Positions 8,805 to 18,312 of a stretch of DNA of 64,000 nucleotides are shown here, one piece after another (the first letter of the stretch is position 1; every line of letters starts with the position of its first letter). Origin of the DNA: Gelidibacter japonicus (GTDB lineage: Bacteria; Bacteroidota; Bacteroidia; Flavobacteriales; Flavobacteriaceae). A program made the position numbers and the translations under genes. The stretch spans positions 116,359 through 180,358 of the forward strand of contig NZ_BJKB01000011.1 of assembly GCF_010725055.1 (NCBI RefSeq). The letters run 5' to 3'. The notes beneath the pieces were generated by a model that saw only the letters and a list, made by a program, of their open reading frames with translations, was not told the DNA's origin and did no database searches.

Positions 8805-8833
8805 AAAAACTCCTGATAATTTCAGGAGTTTTT
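8805..8833. terminator. Bidirectional intrinsic terminator
   Basis: 12-bp perfect stem (AAAAACTCCTGA and complement) with a 5-nt loop, between the converging lrp and BI-1 family genes; A-run and T-run flank both arms. Confidence 0.88.
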
Positions 8834-8850
8834 CATATCATTTGGTGATG

Positions 8851-9573
8851 TCAATCGCGAGACATAAAGATCTGAAGCACGTACCAGAACAATAGCATTA
8901 AGGAGGCGAACAATCCCAGTGCCGCAGGTATATAATCATCAGTCGAATATTTGTTCACTAAGTTGGATGTTTGGTACAAGATTGAGCCACCGGCCAGAAG
9001 GCACATGCCCACTGAAAACCATAGGCCCAGGTTAAACCCGAATAATATTCCGGCAACAATCAATCCAAGGGCGATGAAAAATCCGACTGTTAACCCCGTT
9101 CTAAGAAATGAGAAATCCTTTTTGGTTAAAAACACCACGGCAGATAATCCCGTGAACAAGGCCAACGTGACAATTGCCGCCTGGTTTAAAATCTCAGGAC
9201 CAGAATCCATATAATAAGCCGCTATATAAATTAAAGGCACAAAAATAAACGCCTGCGCCAGGATATACAGACCAAAGGCCAAGTACTGCTTATTCTTATC
9301 GGGGGATTTCATGGTCATTCGTTCCGCATAGTTGGTAATGAACATAAAACCACCCAACATGATCAGCCATTTGTAACCTTGGGTCATGGACAAGGCAAAA
9401 TTGACAATGGTTTCACTCTGCAATAATAAATATTCAAAAATGATAAAGACCAGAACGCCGCCGGCAACGTGTCCATAGGTTTTCTTGTAAAAATCAACAC
9501 GCTCTGCATCAGAGGTGTGCACCAGTAGTTTAGCATCAAAACTATCAAAAGGACTTTCAGTAGGTTGTTCCAT
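8851..9573 (-). CDS. Bax inhibitor-1/YccA family membrane protein
   Basis: 240 residues with a short acidic cytosolic N-terminus (MEQPTESPFDSFDA) and seven predicted membrane segments between about residues 35 and 238. This is the layout of the BI-1/TMBIM family, whose bacterial members include YccA (an FtsH modulator) and BsYetJ (a pH-sensitive calcium leak). Alternating small and bulky residues (AAIVTLALFTGLSAVVFLT, FFIALGLIVAGILFGF) match the family. No partner gene is adjacent; the activity in this organism is unknown. Confidence 0.85.
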   Translation of the reverse strand: MEQPTESPFDSFDAKLLVHTSDAERVDFYKKTYGHVAGGVLVFIIFEYLLLQSETIVNFALSMTQGYKWLIMLGGFMFITNYAERMTMKSPDKNKQYLAFGLYILAQAFIFVPLIYIAAYYMDSGPEILNQAAIVTLALFTGLSAVVFLTKKDFSFLRTGLTVGFFIALGLIVAGILFGFNLGLWFSVGMCLLAGGSILYQTSNLVNKYSTDDYIPAALGLFASLMLLFWYVLQIFMSRD

Positions 9574-9959
9574 AAATTTGGTATGTTAAGTTAGAGGATA
9601 AAAATAAGAAAAATTAAATACCAAACAACATCATGACATAGTATAAGCCATTTCTTCAAAGATTAAAATAGTCTTCTCCATAGTGTTTTGAATAAAATTA
9701 GATGAAATTTCGAATCAATCGATAGCATGTCAATCCATTAGCAGGTAAAATATGATAATGGAGTAAAGCGCTGATTTAATATCTCCAGCTCATTCTGGAA
9801 AAATAAAAAAATTGACCATTTGTTAAAGTTTTAAGAAAATTTCCTACTTTAGCCCTGATTATCAAGCACTGAAGCTTTTGAAATCACCCAAATCAACCTA
9901 AAGAAAACCTTGTCCTTATTATTAAGCGACAATGTTTTTGTCAACTTAAAACCTATATT
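9574..9959. other. 386-bp non-coding gap
   Basis: AT-rich intergenic region between two divergently transcribed genes. No convincing short gene, tRNA or repeat was found. A weak promoter pair (TTTG at 9819-9822 and TACTTTAG at 9845-9852, ~22 nt apart) could serve the lipoprotein gene and would give a leader of about 100 nt. Confidence 0.4.
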
Positions 9960-10475
9960 ATGAAAAATCGAAACTTTTTTTGCATTCTATTTTTTTCAAT
10001 GATCATGTTGTCATGTAGCAGTGATGATTCCAATAATGATCCTATTGAAGGCCCTGGATTCAACGCCACAATCAGCGGTGGCACATTTTCCAATTACAGT
10101 TTCAAACTTGGGGCTTATGAAGCGGTAAAGGGTTCCAATGGCAACACCCTAAGAATTACAATGGCCGATAAAAACGGCAAACAGATTACTCTATTCCTAA
10201 ACAGTTCCGGAGGCTTCGACAAAGGTACTGTGAAACAAATGGGAGATGTTGATTCGGATAAGTCTATAACTTATGTGGAGATTAAAAATAACGAACCATC
10301 AGCGCAGTATTTTTCACAAAGCGGCACCTTAAAAATCACCAACAACCGAGAACACCCATCAAATTCACAAAAAAGTGTAATCTCCGGGGAGTTCAATATT
10401 GTAGCATCTACAACTGATGGCACTATTTCCATAACGATGAAGGGTTCTTTTAATGATCTTGAGTATGTGAAATAA
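9960..10475 (+). CDS. Hypothetical lipoprotein
   Basis: 171 residues. Residues 1-20 form a lipoprotein signal (basic MKNR, hydrophobic core, LSCSSDD with lipidated Cys about residue 19). After an acidic, Asn-rich linker (SSDDSNNDPIEGPG) the protein looks like a compact beta-rich domain with alternating hydrophobics (FNATISGGTFSNYSFKLG, TLRITMADKNGKQITLFLN, FNIVASTTDGTISITMKG). The aspartate after the Cys tract resembles lipoprotein export signals of Bacteroidota, so surface exposure is possible. I do not recognise the family with certainty. It is a single gene with its own terminator. Confidence 0.75.
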   Translation: MKNRNFFCILFFSMIMLSCSSDDSNNDPIEGPGFNATISGGTFSNYSFKLGAYEAVKGSNGNTLRITMADKNGKQITLFLNSSGGFDKGTVKQMGDVDSDKSITYVEIKNNEPSAQYFSQSGTLKITNNREHPSNSQKSVISGEFNIVASTTDGTISITMKGSFNDLEYVK

Positions 10476-10502
10476 ATCCACTCGTTATAAAGTCAAATAC
10501 AA

Positions 10503-10543
10503 AAAAAACCGAATTTCACCTGATTAAGGTAAATTCGGTTTTT
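10503..10543. terminator. Bidirectional terminator
   Basis: Imperfect ~17-bp stem (AAAACCGAATTT-x-ACCT pairing with AGGT-x-AATTCGGTTTT) with a 5-nt loop and A/T runs on both sides, between converging genes. Confidence 0.85.
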
Positions 10544-10566
10544 ATATATTGAGCTGTGTCTATGAC

Positions 10567-11274
10567 TTAATCTCTTCCGCCAAAAACTTGCATTGCCCAG
10601 TATAACAACGAAGCCAAGGCACCGATGGCAGCTACCAGATAAGTTCTTGCAGCCCACTTCAACGCATCTTCCGACCCTTTGTATTCTTCCGGAGTCAGCA
10701 TGTTTTTTCCTTTTAACCAAGCCAAAGCTCTATTACTGGCATCATATTCCACTGGCAAAGTGATAAAGCTAAATAGTGTGGCAAATCCCATGAACACCAA
10801 CCCGGCGATAGCAATATAATAGCCAAATCCAGCACCGGCAGCGGCACCAAGAATTAAACCACCAATGACCAACCATTGCGACATTCCTGATGTTACACTC
10901 ACCACTGGCACCAATGCCGAACGCATTTTCAAGGCACTATACGCTTGTGCATGTTGCACCGCATGACCACATTCGTGGGCAGCAACGGCGGCAGCAGCGG
11001 CATTGCGTTGTGAGTATACAGATTCACTTAAATTAACCGTTTTATTTGCTGGATTGTAATGGTCAGTCAATTGTCCTTTTACGGAAATAACTTCCACATC
11101 AGTAATGCCATTGTCGGCCAACATTTTCTCAGCAATTTCCTTTCCGCTCATGCCATTTCTTAAATGGATTTGCGAGTACTTTTTAAATTTTTGTTTTAAT
11201 TGATTGCTTACCAGCCAGCTTACTAGCGCGATACCACCAATCAAAATCCAATAGCCCATGCCTATTCCTCCCAT
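10567..11274 (-). CDS. Membrane zinc metallopeptidase (Zn_peptidase_2, YugP-like)
   Basis: 235 residues with an N-terminal membrane helix (GYWILIGGIALVSWLVSNQL), a soluble catalytic stretch and three further hydrophobic segments. The zinc site is AAHECGHAVQHA at about residue 95, an HExxH-type variant HECGH, and is preceded by YNPANKTVNLSESVYSQR. This is the layout of the Zn_peptidase_2 family (B. subtilis YugP). The substrate is unknown. A second Met at residue 6 is an alternative start. No obvious partner gene. Confidence 0.85.
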   Translation of the reverse strand: MGGIGMGYWILIGGIALVSWLVSNQLKQKFKKYSQIHLRNGMSGKEIAEKMLADNGITDVEVISVKGQLTDHYNPANKTVNLSESVYSQRNAAAAAVAAHECGHAVQHAQAYSALKMRSALVPVVSVTSGMSQWLVIGGLILGAAAGAGFGYYIAIAGLVFMGFATLFSFITLPVEYDASNRALAWLKGKNMLTPEEYKGSEDALKWAARTYLVAAIGALASLLYWAMQVFGGRD

Positions 11275-11503
11275 ATTAATTTATATTTTTAATTTGTACT
11301 AAATATAGCAAAAAGTAAGCCAATTTGACATTAGGAAATTTTGTCAGTTCCTCAGATATCTCCGTGGCTTCGTTCCACTTAAAAATAACTATAATGACAG
11401 AATAAGCCCCAGCTATCTTTAAACTCTCCCTCTTCTAAAATAAAAACTCCTACATTATTTCGGCAGAATCTGCGACCATGATGGAGTGGGTTCTCCTGAT
11501 TTT

Positions 11504-14482
11504 CTATCCAACAATATTCACAATCTTTCCAGGGACCACAATCACTTTTTTAGGTGTTCGTCCTTCCAATTGTGCCAAGGTTTTTTCGTGTGTCATCACT
11601 TCTTTTTCAATGTCTTCTTTAGTCATATCCATTGGCAATTCCAATGTGAATTTTACTTTCCCATTAAATGAAATTGGATATTTCTTAGTGCTTTCTACCA
11701 AATGCTTTGCATCAAATATCGGAAATGGTGCAGTAGAAATGGATTCATCATGTCCTAACTGATTCCACAATTCTTCGGCAATATGTGGCGCATAAGGTGA
11801 CAATAAAATTAAAAGAGGCTCCAAGATTTCCTTACTGGCACATTTTTGAGCCGTCAATTCGTTCACTGCAATCATAAATGTGGAGACTGAAGTATTGAAG
11901 GAGAAGCTTTCGATATCCTCTTCTACCTTCTTAATGGTTTTGTGAAGGGTTTTTAAAGATTCTGCGGTCGGTTCAACTTCGGTAACCTTTAAGCCATTGT
12001 CGCCCATATATAATTTCCATAGTTTCTTAAGAAACCCATTGACGCCAGAAATTCCAGCGGTATTCCAAGGTTTGGCTTGTTCCAATGGACCGAGGAACAT
12101 TTCGTACATACGAAGACTATCGGCACCGTATTGTTCACATATCGCGTCTGGATTGACGACGTTGTATTTAGATTTTGACATTTTTTCGACTTCATGTCCA
12201 ACTTTATAAGTGTCATTGTCTCCTTCAATAACATGTCCATTTTCTCCTATAAAAATGGCATCCCTAAAATCCTTACCAAATTCTTTATCATTTTTTAAGT
12301 CGTCGATATTTAATTCATCTGAAGGGTTGACATAGTCTACTTTTACATGTAGCGGTGAAATTTCTATAGTGAATGGCTTAGAAAAATTTTCATTATTCTT
12401 CTCAATAATGTAATAATCTCTAATTCGTTGTTTCAATTTCTTAGCAACTTCAGAATCAGAAAGAATTAATTCAGAATATTTTCTTGAAACAAAAAAATCG
12501 GTATAGACCCTCTCAGTTTCTTCAGACTCACTATTGGCCACGACTCTATAAACCAAAGCACTCGTCCCCAAGATCATCCCTTGATTGATCAGCTTTTTAA
12601 AAGGCTCTTCAATACTGACAAAACCTCTATCTTTCATAAACTTGACCCAAAAACGGGAGTAGAGCAAATGGCCTGTGGCGTGTTCGCTTCCGCCAATGTA
12701 CAAATCGACGTCTTTCCAATACTCTAAAGCTTCTTCACCGGCAAAAACCTCATCATTCTGGGCATCCATATATCTGAAGAAATACCACGAGCTACCCGCC
12801 CAACCCGGCATGGTGTTCAACTCGAGTGGAAACACAGTTTCATTATCAATGTTTTCATTTTTGACAACCTCACCTTTTTGAGTGTCCCAAGCCCAAACAT
12901 CGGCGCGCCCCAAAGGCGGTTCACCAGTTTCGGTTGGTAAATATTTTTCGACTTCTGGCAAACGGATCGGCAAATATTGTTTATCGATCATTTGTGGCAG
13001 GCCATCCACGTAATACACAGGAAAAGGTTCACCCCAATAGCGCTGACGGGAGAACACCGCATCACGCAATCGGTAGTTGATTTTCCCTTCACCTTGACCT
13101 AATTTCTCAAGTTCTGAAATAGCCTTTTTGGTGGCTTCTTTATAGGACAAGCCGTTTAAAAAGTCAGAATTTGAAATGACCACATTGTCTTTTGATGCAT
13201 ACGCTTCTTCGGAAATATCAATCCCCTCGAAAATATTAGGAATTGGAATGTTGAAATGTTTTGCAAAGTCATAATCACGCTGATCACCACAAGGTACGGA
13301 CATCACTGCACCGGTTCCGTAGCCCGCCAATACATAATCGCCAATCCAAATGGGAATGGGCTCTTTTGAGAATGGATGTTCGGCATAAGCTCCGGTAAAA
13401 ACACCCGTGATGGTCTTGACATCTGACATACGGTCGCGCTCGCTTCGTTTGGCGGTCGTTTTTATATAAGCTTCAACTTCCAATTTCTGCGCGTCCGTTA
13501 CAATGTTTTCTACAAGATCATGTTCCGGAGCCAAGGTCATAAAACTCACACCAAAAATGGTATCAGGTCTAGTTGTAAATACAGGAATCTTGAACTCCGA
13601 ATTCTGAACTTTGAACTCCACTTGTGCGCCAATCGATTTCCCAATCCAGTTGCGCTGGCTTTCCTTTAATGACTCTGTCCAATCAATATCATTTAAACCA
13701 TGAAGCAGGCGTTCGGCATAGGCAGAAATCCGCATGCTCCACTGGGTCATTTTCTTCCTAACTACCATATGTCCGCCTCGTTCTGACACGCCATTGACAA
13801 TTTCGTCATTGGCCAACACGGTTCCCAAAGCAGGGCACCAATTGACTTCGGTTTCTGCCAAATAGGTCAGTCTGTATTTTAAAAGAATTTCCTGTTTCTT
13901 TTCTGATGAAAAAGCAGCCCATTCCGATGCTGAAAACGATTCGATATGATCATCGCAAACCGCATCGACATTGGCATTTCCTTCAGAAGCAAAAATTGAA
14001 ATCAATGTATCGATCGATTCGGCCTTATTGGATGTGTTATTATACCAAGAGTCAAACAATTGGATGAAAATCCACTGCGTCCATTTATAATACGACGGAT
14101 CAGAAGTCCGCACTTCCCTGCTCCAGTCAAACGAGAATCCAATCTGATCCAACTGACGGCGATAGGTTTTGATATTTTCTTCCGTAGTTAGTGCTGGATG
14201 TTGTCCGGTTTGAATGGCATATTGCTCTGCAGGCAATCCAAAACTGTCATAACCTTGAGGATGCAACACATTAAACCCTTTGTGACGTTTGTAACGGGAA
14301 TAAATATCGCTGGCAATATAGCCTAGGGGATGTCCCACATGGAGTCCTGCACCACTTGGGTAAGGAAACATGTCCAAAACATAGTATTTTGGTTTTTCGC
14401 TATCATTTTTGGCCTTGAAAGTTTGGCTTTTCGCCCAAAAGTCTTGCCACTTTTTTTCTATCTCGTTAAAATTATAAGTCAT
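11504..14482 (-). CDS. leuS: Leucyl-tRNA synthetase
   Basis: Class Ia synthetase that charges tRNA-Leu and edits mischarged norvaline or isoleucine. Motifs: HVGHPLGY (HIGH box, ~residue 45), QGYDSFGLPAEQYAI, the CP1 editing domain (TTRPDTIFG, YGTGAVMSVPCGDQRDYDFA), WAGSSWYFFRYMD, EKMSKSKYN (KMSKS, ~residue 765) and the anticodon-binding/C-terminal domain ending KVIVVPGKIVNIV. At 992 residues it is ~130 longer than E. coli LeuS; most of the extra lies between about residues 632 and 765, just before KMSKS, as is usual in this phylum. The start is the Met of MTYNFNEIEKKW. A heptamer-like stretch codes EFKVQNSEFKI in the editing domain. Confidence 0.97.
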   Translation of the reverse strand: MTYNFNEIEKKWQDFWAKSQTFKAKNDSEKPKYYVLDMFPYPSGAGLHVGHPLGYIASDIYSRYKRHKGFNVLHPQGYDSFGLPAEQYAIQTGQHPALTTEENIKTYRRQLDQIGFSFDWSREVRTSDPSYYKWTQWIFIQLFDSWYNNTSNKAESIDTLISIFASEGNANVDAVCDDHIESFSASEWAAFSSEKKQEILLKYRLTYLAETEVNWCPALGTVLANDEIVNGVSERGGHMVVRKKMTQWSMRISAYAERLLHGLNDIDWTESLKESQRNWIGKSIGAQVEFKVQNSEFKIPVFTTRPDTIFGVSFMTLAPEHDLVENIVTDAQKLEVEAYIKTTAKRSERDRMSDVKTITGVFTGAYAEHPFSKEPIPIWIGDYVLAGYGTGAVMSVPCGDQRDYDFAKHFNIPIPNIFEGIDISEEAYASKDNVVISNSDFLNGLSYKEATKKAISELEKLGQGEGKINYRLRDAVFSRQRYWGEPFPVYYVDGLPQMIDKQYLPIRLPEVEKYLPTETGEPPLGRADVWAWDTQKGEVVKNENIDNETVFPLELNTMPGWAGSSWYFFRYMDAQNDEVFAGEEALEYWKDVDLYIGGSEHATGHLLYSRFWVKFMKDRGFVSIEEPFKKLINQGMILGTSALVYRVVANSESEETERVYTDFFVSRKYSELILSDSEVAKKLKQRIRDYYIIEKNNENFSKPFTIEISPLHVKVDYVNPSDELNIDDLKNDKEFGKDFRDAIFIGENGHVIEGDNDTYKVGHEVEKMSKSKYNVVNPDAICEQYGADSLRMYEMFLGPLEQAKPWNTAGISGVNGFLKKLWKLYMGDNGLKVTEVEPTAESLKTLHKTIKKVEEDIESFSFNTSVSTFMIAVNELTAQKCASKEILEPLLILLSPYAPHIAEELWNQLGHDESISTAPFPIFDAKHLVESTKKYPISFNGKVKFTLELPMDMTKEDIEKEVMTHEKTLAQLEGRTPKKVIVVPGKIVNIVG

Positions 14483-14489
14483 AAATCTT

Positions 14490-14580
14490 CGTATCGTTGA
14501 TCTCTCGCAGAGACGCAAAACCGCGCAGCTTATATTTAGAATGAAACTTGGCGACTCTGCTTCCGATAACTATCGGGACT
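14490..14580. repeat. Degenerate intergenic repeat with palindrome
   Basis: Between leuS and ftsX the DNA holds CTCGCAGAGACGCAAAACCGCGCAG-type words and a palindrome CCGATAACTATCGGG (14563-14577). Closely related words recur at 37882-37980 (GGTAGTTATCGG) and around 31045. They look like decayed, dispersed intergenic repeats. Confidence 0.5.
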
Positions 14581-14697
14581 GCGAACATTATTCAGACCGC
14601 AAATTTAAACTTATTATAACAATGTTGAAAGTTTAAACGTTGTAAACCTTAACAGATTAGATTTGTTTCATATTTTTACAGCTTCAACTAAAATTCT

Positions 14698-15576
14698 ATG
14701 AGTTCATCTTTTGACAGATATCAAAAACGAAAATTAATTTCGTCTTACTTTTCTGTGGTTATCAGTATTGCTTTGGTCCTTTTCTTATTGGGCTGCCTAG
14801 GGCTTTTGGTATTAAACGCCAAAAAAGTTGCCGACCATTTTAAAGAACAGGTGGTCGTGACCATCTATTTAAACGATTCTGCTAAAGAAGTTGAAGTCAA
14901 GCAGCTTGAAAAGAGTCTAGCCATGGCAGAATACACCAAAAGCACGGAATACGTCTCCAAAGAAGCGGCTGCCGAATCGATGAAAGCAGAAACCGGTGAG
15001 GATTTTATGGATTTTGTGGGCTACAATCCGCTTCAAAACTCCATTGATGTGCATTTGAAAGCCGATTTTGTAACTACAGAAACGCTGGCCTCCATTACTG
15101 AAGAATTGGCTACGAAAAAGTTTATTGAAGAAATCCGCTATGATAATGATTTGGTGGAATTGATGAATGATAACGTCAAGAAAATTACCTTTTGGGTCTT
15201 AATCATCAGTGGTATTTTCACCTTGATTGCGGTTCTATTGATCAATAGTTCTATCCGATTGGCGGTGTACTCCAAACGATTTATCATCAAAACAATGCAG
15301 ATGGTGGGGGCAACCAAGGCCTTTATCCGTAGACCTTTCATTTATAAAAGCGTACAATTGGGCATTATTGGAGCCATTATAGCCTTAATTGGCATGGGCA
15401 TCGTGCTGTATTATCTCAATGAAACGTTTATGGAATTACAACTGCTATCTAACCCGATTTTGATTGGTGGACTGTTTTTGGCCATTTTCCTTTTAGGAAT
15501 CCTCATTACATGGATCAGCACGTTTATAGCCACGCAACGCTTCCTGAACTTGAAGACGGACGCGCTGTATTATTGA
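14698..15576 (+). CDS. ftsX: Cell division protein FtsX
   Basis: 292 residues with the FtsX topology: a cytosolic N-terminus (SSSFDRYQKRKLISSYFSVV), one membrane segment, a periplasmic loop of ~130 residues, then three membrane segments forming the MacB/FtsX permease domain. SSIRLAVYSKRFIIKTMQMV followed by GATKAFIRRPF is the typical coupling-helix region contacting the FtsE ATPase. FtsEX transmits ATP hydrolysis to peptidoglycan hydrolases during division. No ftsE is adjacent, as is common in this phylum. DUF3098 and uppP follow, a conserved flavobacterial order. Confidence 0.92.
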   Translation: MSSSFDRYQKRKLISSYFSVVISIALVLFLLGCLGLLVLNAKKVADHFKEQVVVTIYLNDSAKEVEVKQLEKSLAMAEYTKSTEYVSKEAAAESMKAETGEDFMDFVGYNPLQNSIDVHLKADFVTTETLASITEELATKKFIEEIRYDNDLVELMNDNVKKITFWVLIISGIFTLIAVLLINSSIRLAVYSKRFIIKTMQMVGATKAFIRRPFIYKSVQLGIIGAIIALIGMGIVLYYLNETFMELQLLSNPILIGGLFLAIFLLGILITWISTFIATQRFLNLKTDALYY

Positions 15577-15799
15577 TGCATACTTTTGAATGATTGGAAT
15601 CATAAACGTTTGCCAAATAAAACAAAGAGAGTTTCAGCGATAAGAGTGAACAAAATTTTAAGTAGAATACGCTGTGTCAATCTTTCTTAAATTCTGTAAC
15701 ACTTTCCAAATCGTCAATAAGCCCCAACTATTTAGATACTATTAACGAAAAGGTTTAAATAAATCCGTTAATTTGCAACCTAATAATATTGTAATCGTC

Positions 15800-16069
15800 A
15801 TGGGAGAGAAAAAACGCAGAGAAAGCGCCAACAGCAATTTTATTTTCGGCAAAAGAAATTACAAGTTTATGCTCATTGGCTTGGGTGTTATCGCATTGGG
15901 TTTTATACTAATGTCCGGTGGGGGCAGTGACGACCCCAATGTTTTCAATCCCGAAATTTTTAATTGGAGACGCATCCGCTTAGCACCTACCTTAGTACTC
16001 ATTGGTTTTGGTATTCAAGTCTATGCCATTTTGTTGGATCCGAGCAAAAACAAAAACTCCAAAACTTAA
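15800..16069 (+). CDS. DUF3098 small membrane protein
   Basis: 89 residues with two membrane helices (FMLIGLGVIALGFILMSGG and LAPTLVLIGFGIQVYAILLD) separated by a short loop carrying GGGSDDPNVFNPEIFNWRR. The opening NFIFGKRNYKFML and the loop match the DUF3098 family that lies between ftsX and uppP in many Bacteroidota. The ATG at 15800 is chosen over the upstream TTG. Function unknown; the neighbours suggest an envelope role. Confidence 0.85.
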   Translation: MGEKKRRESANSNFIFGKRNYKFMLIGLGVIALGFILMSGGGSDDPNVFNPEIFNWRRIRLAPTLVLIGFGIQVYAILLDPSKNKNSKT

Positions 16070-16157
16070 AAATTCCTGCGCAACATTCAGACTGGCAATT
16101 TCCAATTTCACTCATTCTGTCATTCTTGGAATTTGAATCTTGATAATTAATTACCTT

Positions 16158-16970
16158 ATGAATTTACTCGACGCCATTATTTTAGCCATTATTGAAGGCC
16201 TAACTGAATACTTACCAGTTTCTTCAACAGGCCACATGATCATCGCCTCTTCGTTTATGAAAATTGCATCCGATGATTTCACAAAACTGTTCACCATCGT
16301 TATCCAATTGGGTGCTATTTTGGCCGTTGTCGCTTTATATTGGAAACGCTTTTTTCAAAGTTTGGATTTTTACTTCAAACTGATTGTCGCGCTACTTCCC
16401 GCAGTGATCTTAGGTTTACTTTTAAGTGATATCATTGATGATCTATTAGAAAGTCCCGTCACCGTTGCCATTTCATTAATTATAGGTGGTTTTATCTTAT
16501 TAAAAGTCGATGACTGGTTTAAATCGAATGAAGAGTTTGACGAAGCCAATCCGGACGCGCATACCAAAGTGAGTTATGCCACCGCACTAAAGATTGGATT
16601 CTTTCAATGTTTGGCGATGATTCCAGGGACTTCAAGAAGTGGTGCTTCCATTGTTGGTGGGATGACTCAAAAGTTAAATCGTAAAACAGCTGCCGAATTC
16701 TCATTTTTCCTTGCAGTACCGACGATGTTTGGTGCAACTGCAAAAAAAACATACGACTATTTTAAAGCAGGGTTTGAATTGAGCAGCGACCAGGTCAACT
16801 ATCTTATTATTGGTAATATCATTGCATTTATTGTGGCTTTTATTGCTATTAAATCCTTTATCGAATACCTAAGCAAACATGGTTTTAAAATATTTGGTTA
16901 CTACCGAATCTTTTTAGGTGTTGCGCTTTTAATCATTCATTATTTCATTTATAGTCTAACAACCATCTAA
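16158..16970 (+). CDS. uppP: Undecaprenyl-diphosphatase
   Basis: Integral membrane phosphatase (BacA/UppP) that recycles undecaprenyl diphosphate to the monophosphate carrier used in peptidoglycan synthesis. 270 residues, about eight membrane segments. Both catalytic signatures are present: [15 protein letters not shown] near the N-terminus and [13 protein letters not shown] near residue 160 (catalytic Ser/Arg). The start is [14 protein letters not shown] at 16158. Its TAA overlaps the ATG of truB (TAATG), so the two are probably translationally coupled. Confidence 0.96.
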   Translation: MNLLDAIILAIIEGLTEYLPVSSTGHMIIASSFMKIASDDFTKLFTIVIQLGAILAVVALYWKRFFQSLDFYFKLIVALLPAVILGLLLSDIIDDLLESPVTVAISLIIGGFILLKVDDWFKSNEEFDEANPDAHTKVSYATALKIGFFQCLAMIPGTSRSGASIVGGMTQKLNRKTAAEFSFFLAVPTMFGATAKKTYDYFKAGFELSSDQVNYLIIGNIIAFIVAFIAIKSFIEYLSKHGFKIFGYYRIFLGVALLIIHYFIYSLTTI

Positions 16971-17665
16971 TGCTTTCAGCCGACGATTATCTTTCTGGTC
17001 AAGTTCTTTTAATCGACAAACCTTTGCATTGGACCTCATTTCAAGTGGTGAACAAATTGCGTTGGGAAATACGTCGTGCCTTCAAAATTAAAAAAATAAA
17101 AGTAGGTCATGCCGGAACGCTAGACCCTTTGGCTACAGGCTTACTGGTGATCTGTACCGGAAAAATGACCAAAAACATAGATAGTTTTCAAGCTCAAATC
17201 AAAGAATACACCGGAACTTTCGTTTTAGGAAGCACAACCTCTTCTTACGATTTGGAAACAGAAATCGATCAAACTTACCCTACAGAACATTTAACAGAGG
17301 AATTGATCCGTAAGGCCACCAAACAATTTATTGGTGAGATTGCTCAACATCCTCCAGTGTTTTCAGCACTCAAAAAAGATGGCAAGCGACTGTATGAATT
17401 TGCACGCGCAGGAGAATCGGTCGATATTCCTTCAAGACAAGTCCATATTTCAGAATTTGAAATCACACATATCAATAACTTAGAAGTCAATTTTAGAGTG
17501 GTATGCAGCAAAGGCACCTATATAAGATCATTGGCCAACGATTTTGGAAAAGCTCTTAATTCTGGTGCACATCTATCAGTATTGCGAAGAACTAAAATTG
17601 GTGATTTTGAGGTTAAGAATGCGGTAGGCATTGAAGAGTTCATCAAAAACCTTCCTTCGGAATAG
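16970..17665 (+). CDS. truB: tRNA pseudouridine(55) synthase
   Basis: Makes pseudouridine 55 in the T-arm of tRNAs. 231 residues, the short TruB form without a large C-terminal PUA domain. Motifs: LLIDKPLHWTSFQVVNKLR, KVGHAGTLDPLATGLLVICTG (catalytic Asp in TLDP, ~residue 51), PPVFSALKKDGKRLYEFAR, and CSKGTYIRSLANDFGKAL. The start ATG overlaps the uppP stop by one base. The pairing of uppP and truB is common in this group and is not functionally explained. Confidence 0.96.
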   Translation: MLSADDYLSGQVLLIDKPLHWTSFQVVNKLRWEIRRAFKIKKIKVGHAGTLDPLATGLLVICTGKMTKNIDSFQAQIKEYTGTFVLGSTTSSYDLETEIDQTYPTEHLTEELIRKATKQFIGEIAQHPPVFSALKKDGKRLYEFARAGESVDIPSRQVHISEFEITHINNLEVNFRVVCSKGTYIRSLANDFGKALNSGAHLSVLRRTKIGDFEVKNAVGIEEFIKNLPSE

Positions 17666-17699
17666 TTTTTGATAAGGTATCAGCACCTAATACCGCTTA

Positions 17700-18242
17700 A
17701 TGAAAACACTTGTACTAAGTTGTATGTTCTTCTGTTCCCTGATAAATCTATCTGCGCAGGAAGACATCAAATCCAATGGACTTTATTATAAAATTTCAGT
17801 GGCAGCAACCCTGACCAATAATGAAGAGTACACTATTGGAAATAATGAAGGACACACATTTATTGAGGTGAATGGTTTGTTCATCAATAATTCTTTAGGC
17901 TATCAATTTGACAGTCGTTCAAGTATCGATCTTAATATTGAATATGATCATTATCTACGTCAAGGTTTCAACTTTTTACCCTTGCATTTAGGGTTTAACT
18001 ATAATATTCTTGATTTTGACGATGTTCTTTTTATACGTGGCGGTTATGGAAAACTCATTAAGGCCGGAAAAAATTTTGAAGAAGGGACCATATACAAAGT
18101 CGGCGTTGGCTACAGAACTTTCGACAGTAATTTTAGGAATTCGTGGTTGATTGGTCTCGATTTTAACAGAAAACGCTTCGGCCATAAACAGGAAGAAAAG
18201 CTTTCAAGCGTATCTGTTTTTCTCGAATTTATGGTGTTTTAA
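17700..18242 (+). CDS. Hypothetical outer-membrane beta-barrel protein
   Basis: 180 residues with a signal peptide ending ...INLSAQ|ED (residues 1-20). The rest alternates polar and hydrophobic residues in beta hairpins (NGLYYKISVAATLT, SSIDLNIEYDHYLRQGF, LFIRGGYGKLIKAGKNF, SWLIGLDFNRKRFG) and ends with Phe (FLEFMVF), as expected for an eight-stranded outer-membrane barrel. Aromatic girdles are visible. No specific family recognised. It is 34 nt after truB and may share its transcript. Confidence 0.65.
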   Translation: MKTLVLSCMFFCSLINLSAQEDIKSNGLYYKISVAATLTNNEEYTIGNNEGHTFIEVNGLFINNSLGYQFDSRSSIDLNIEYDHYLRQGFNFLPLHLGFNYNILDFDDVLFIRGGYGKLIKAGKNFEEGTIYKVGVGYRTFDSNFRNSWLIGLDFNRKRFGHKQEEKLSSVSVFLEFMVF

Positions 18243-18312
18243 AACTTTTTTCCTTAATTTGACGTATATATTCATTCACAGTACAATTGGAAATCAATAA
18301 AAAAACAAGTTT

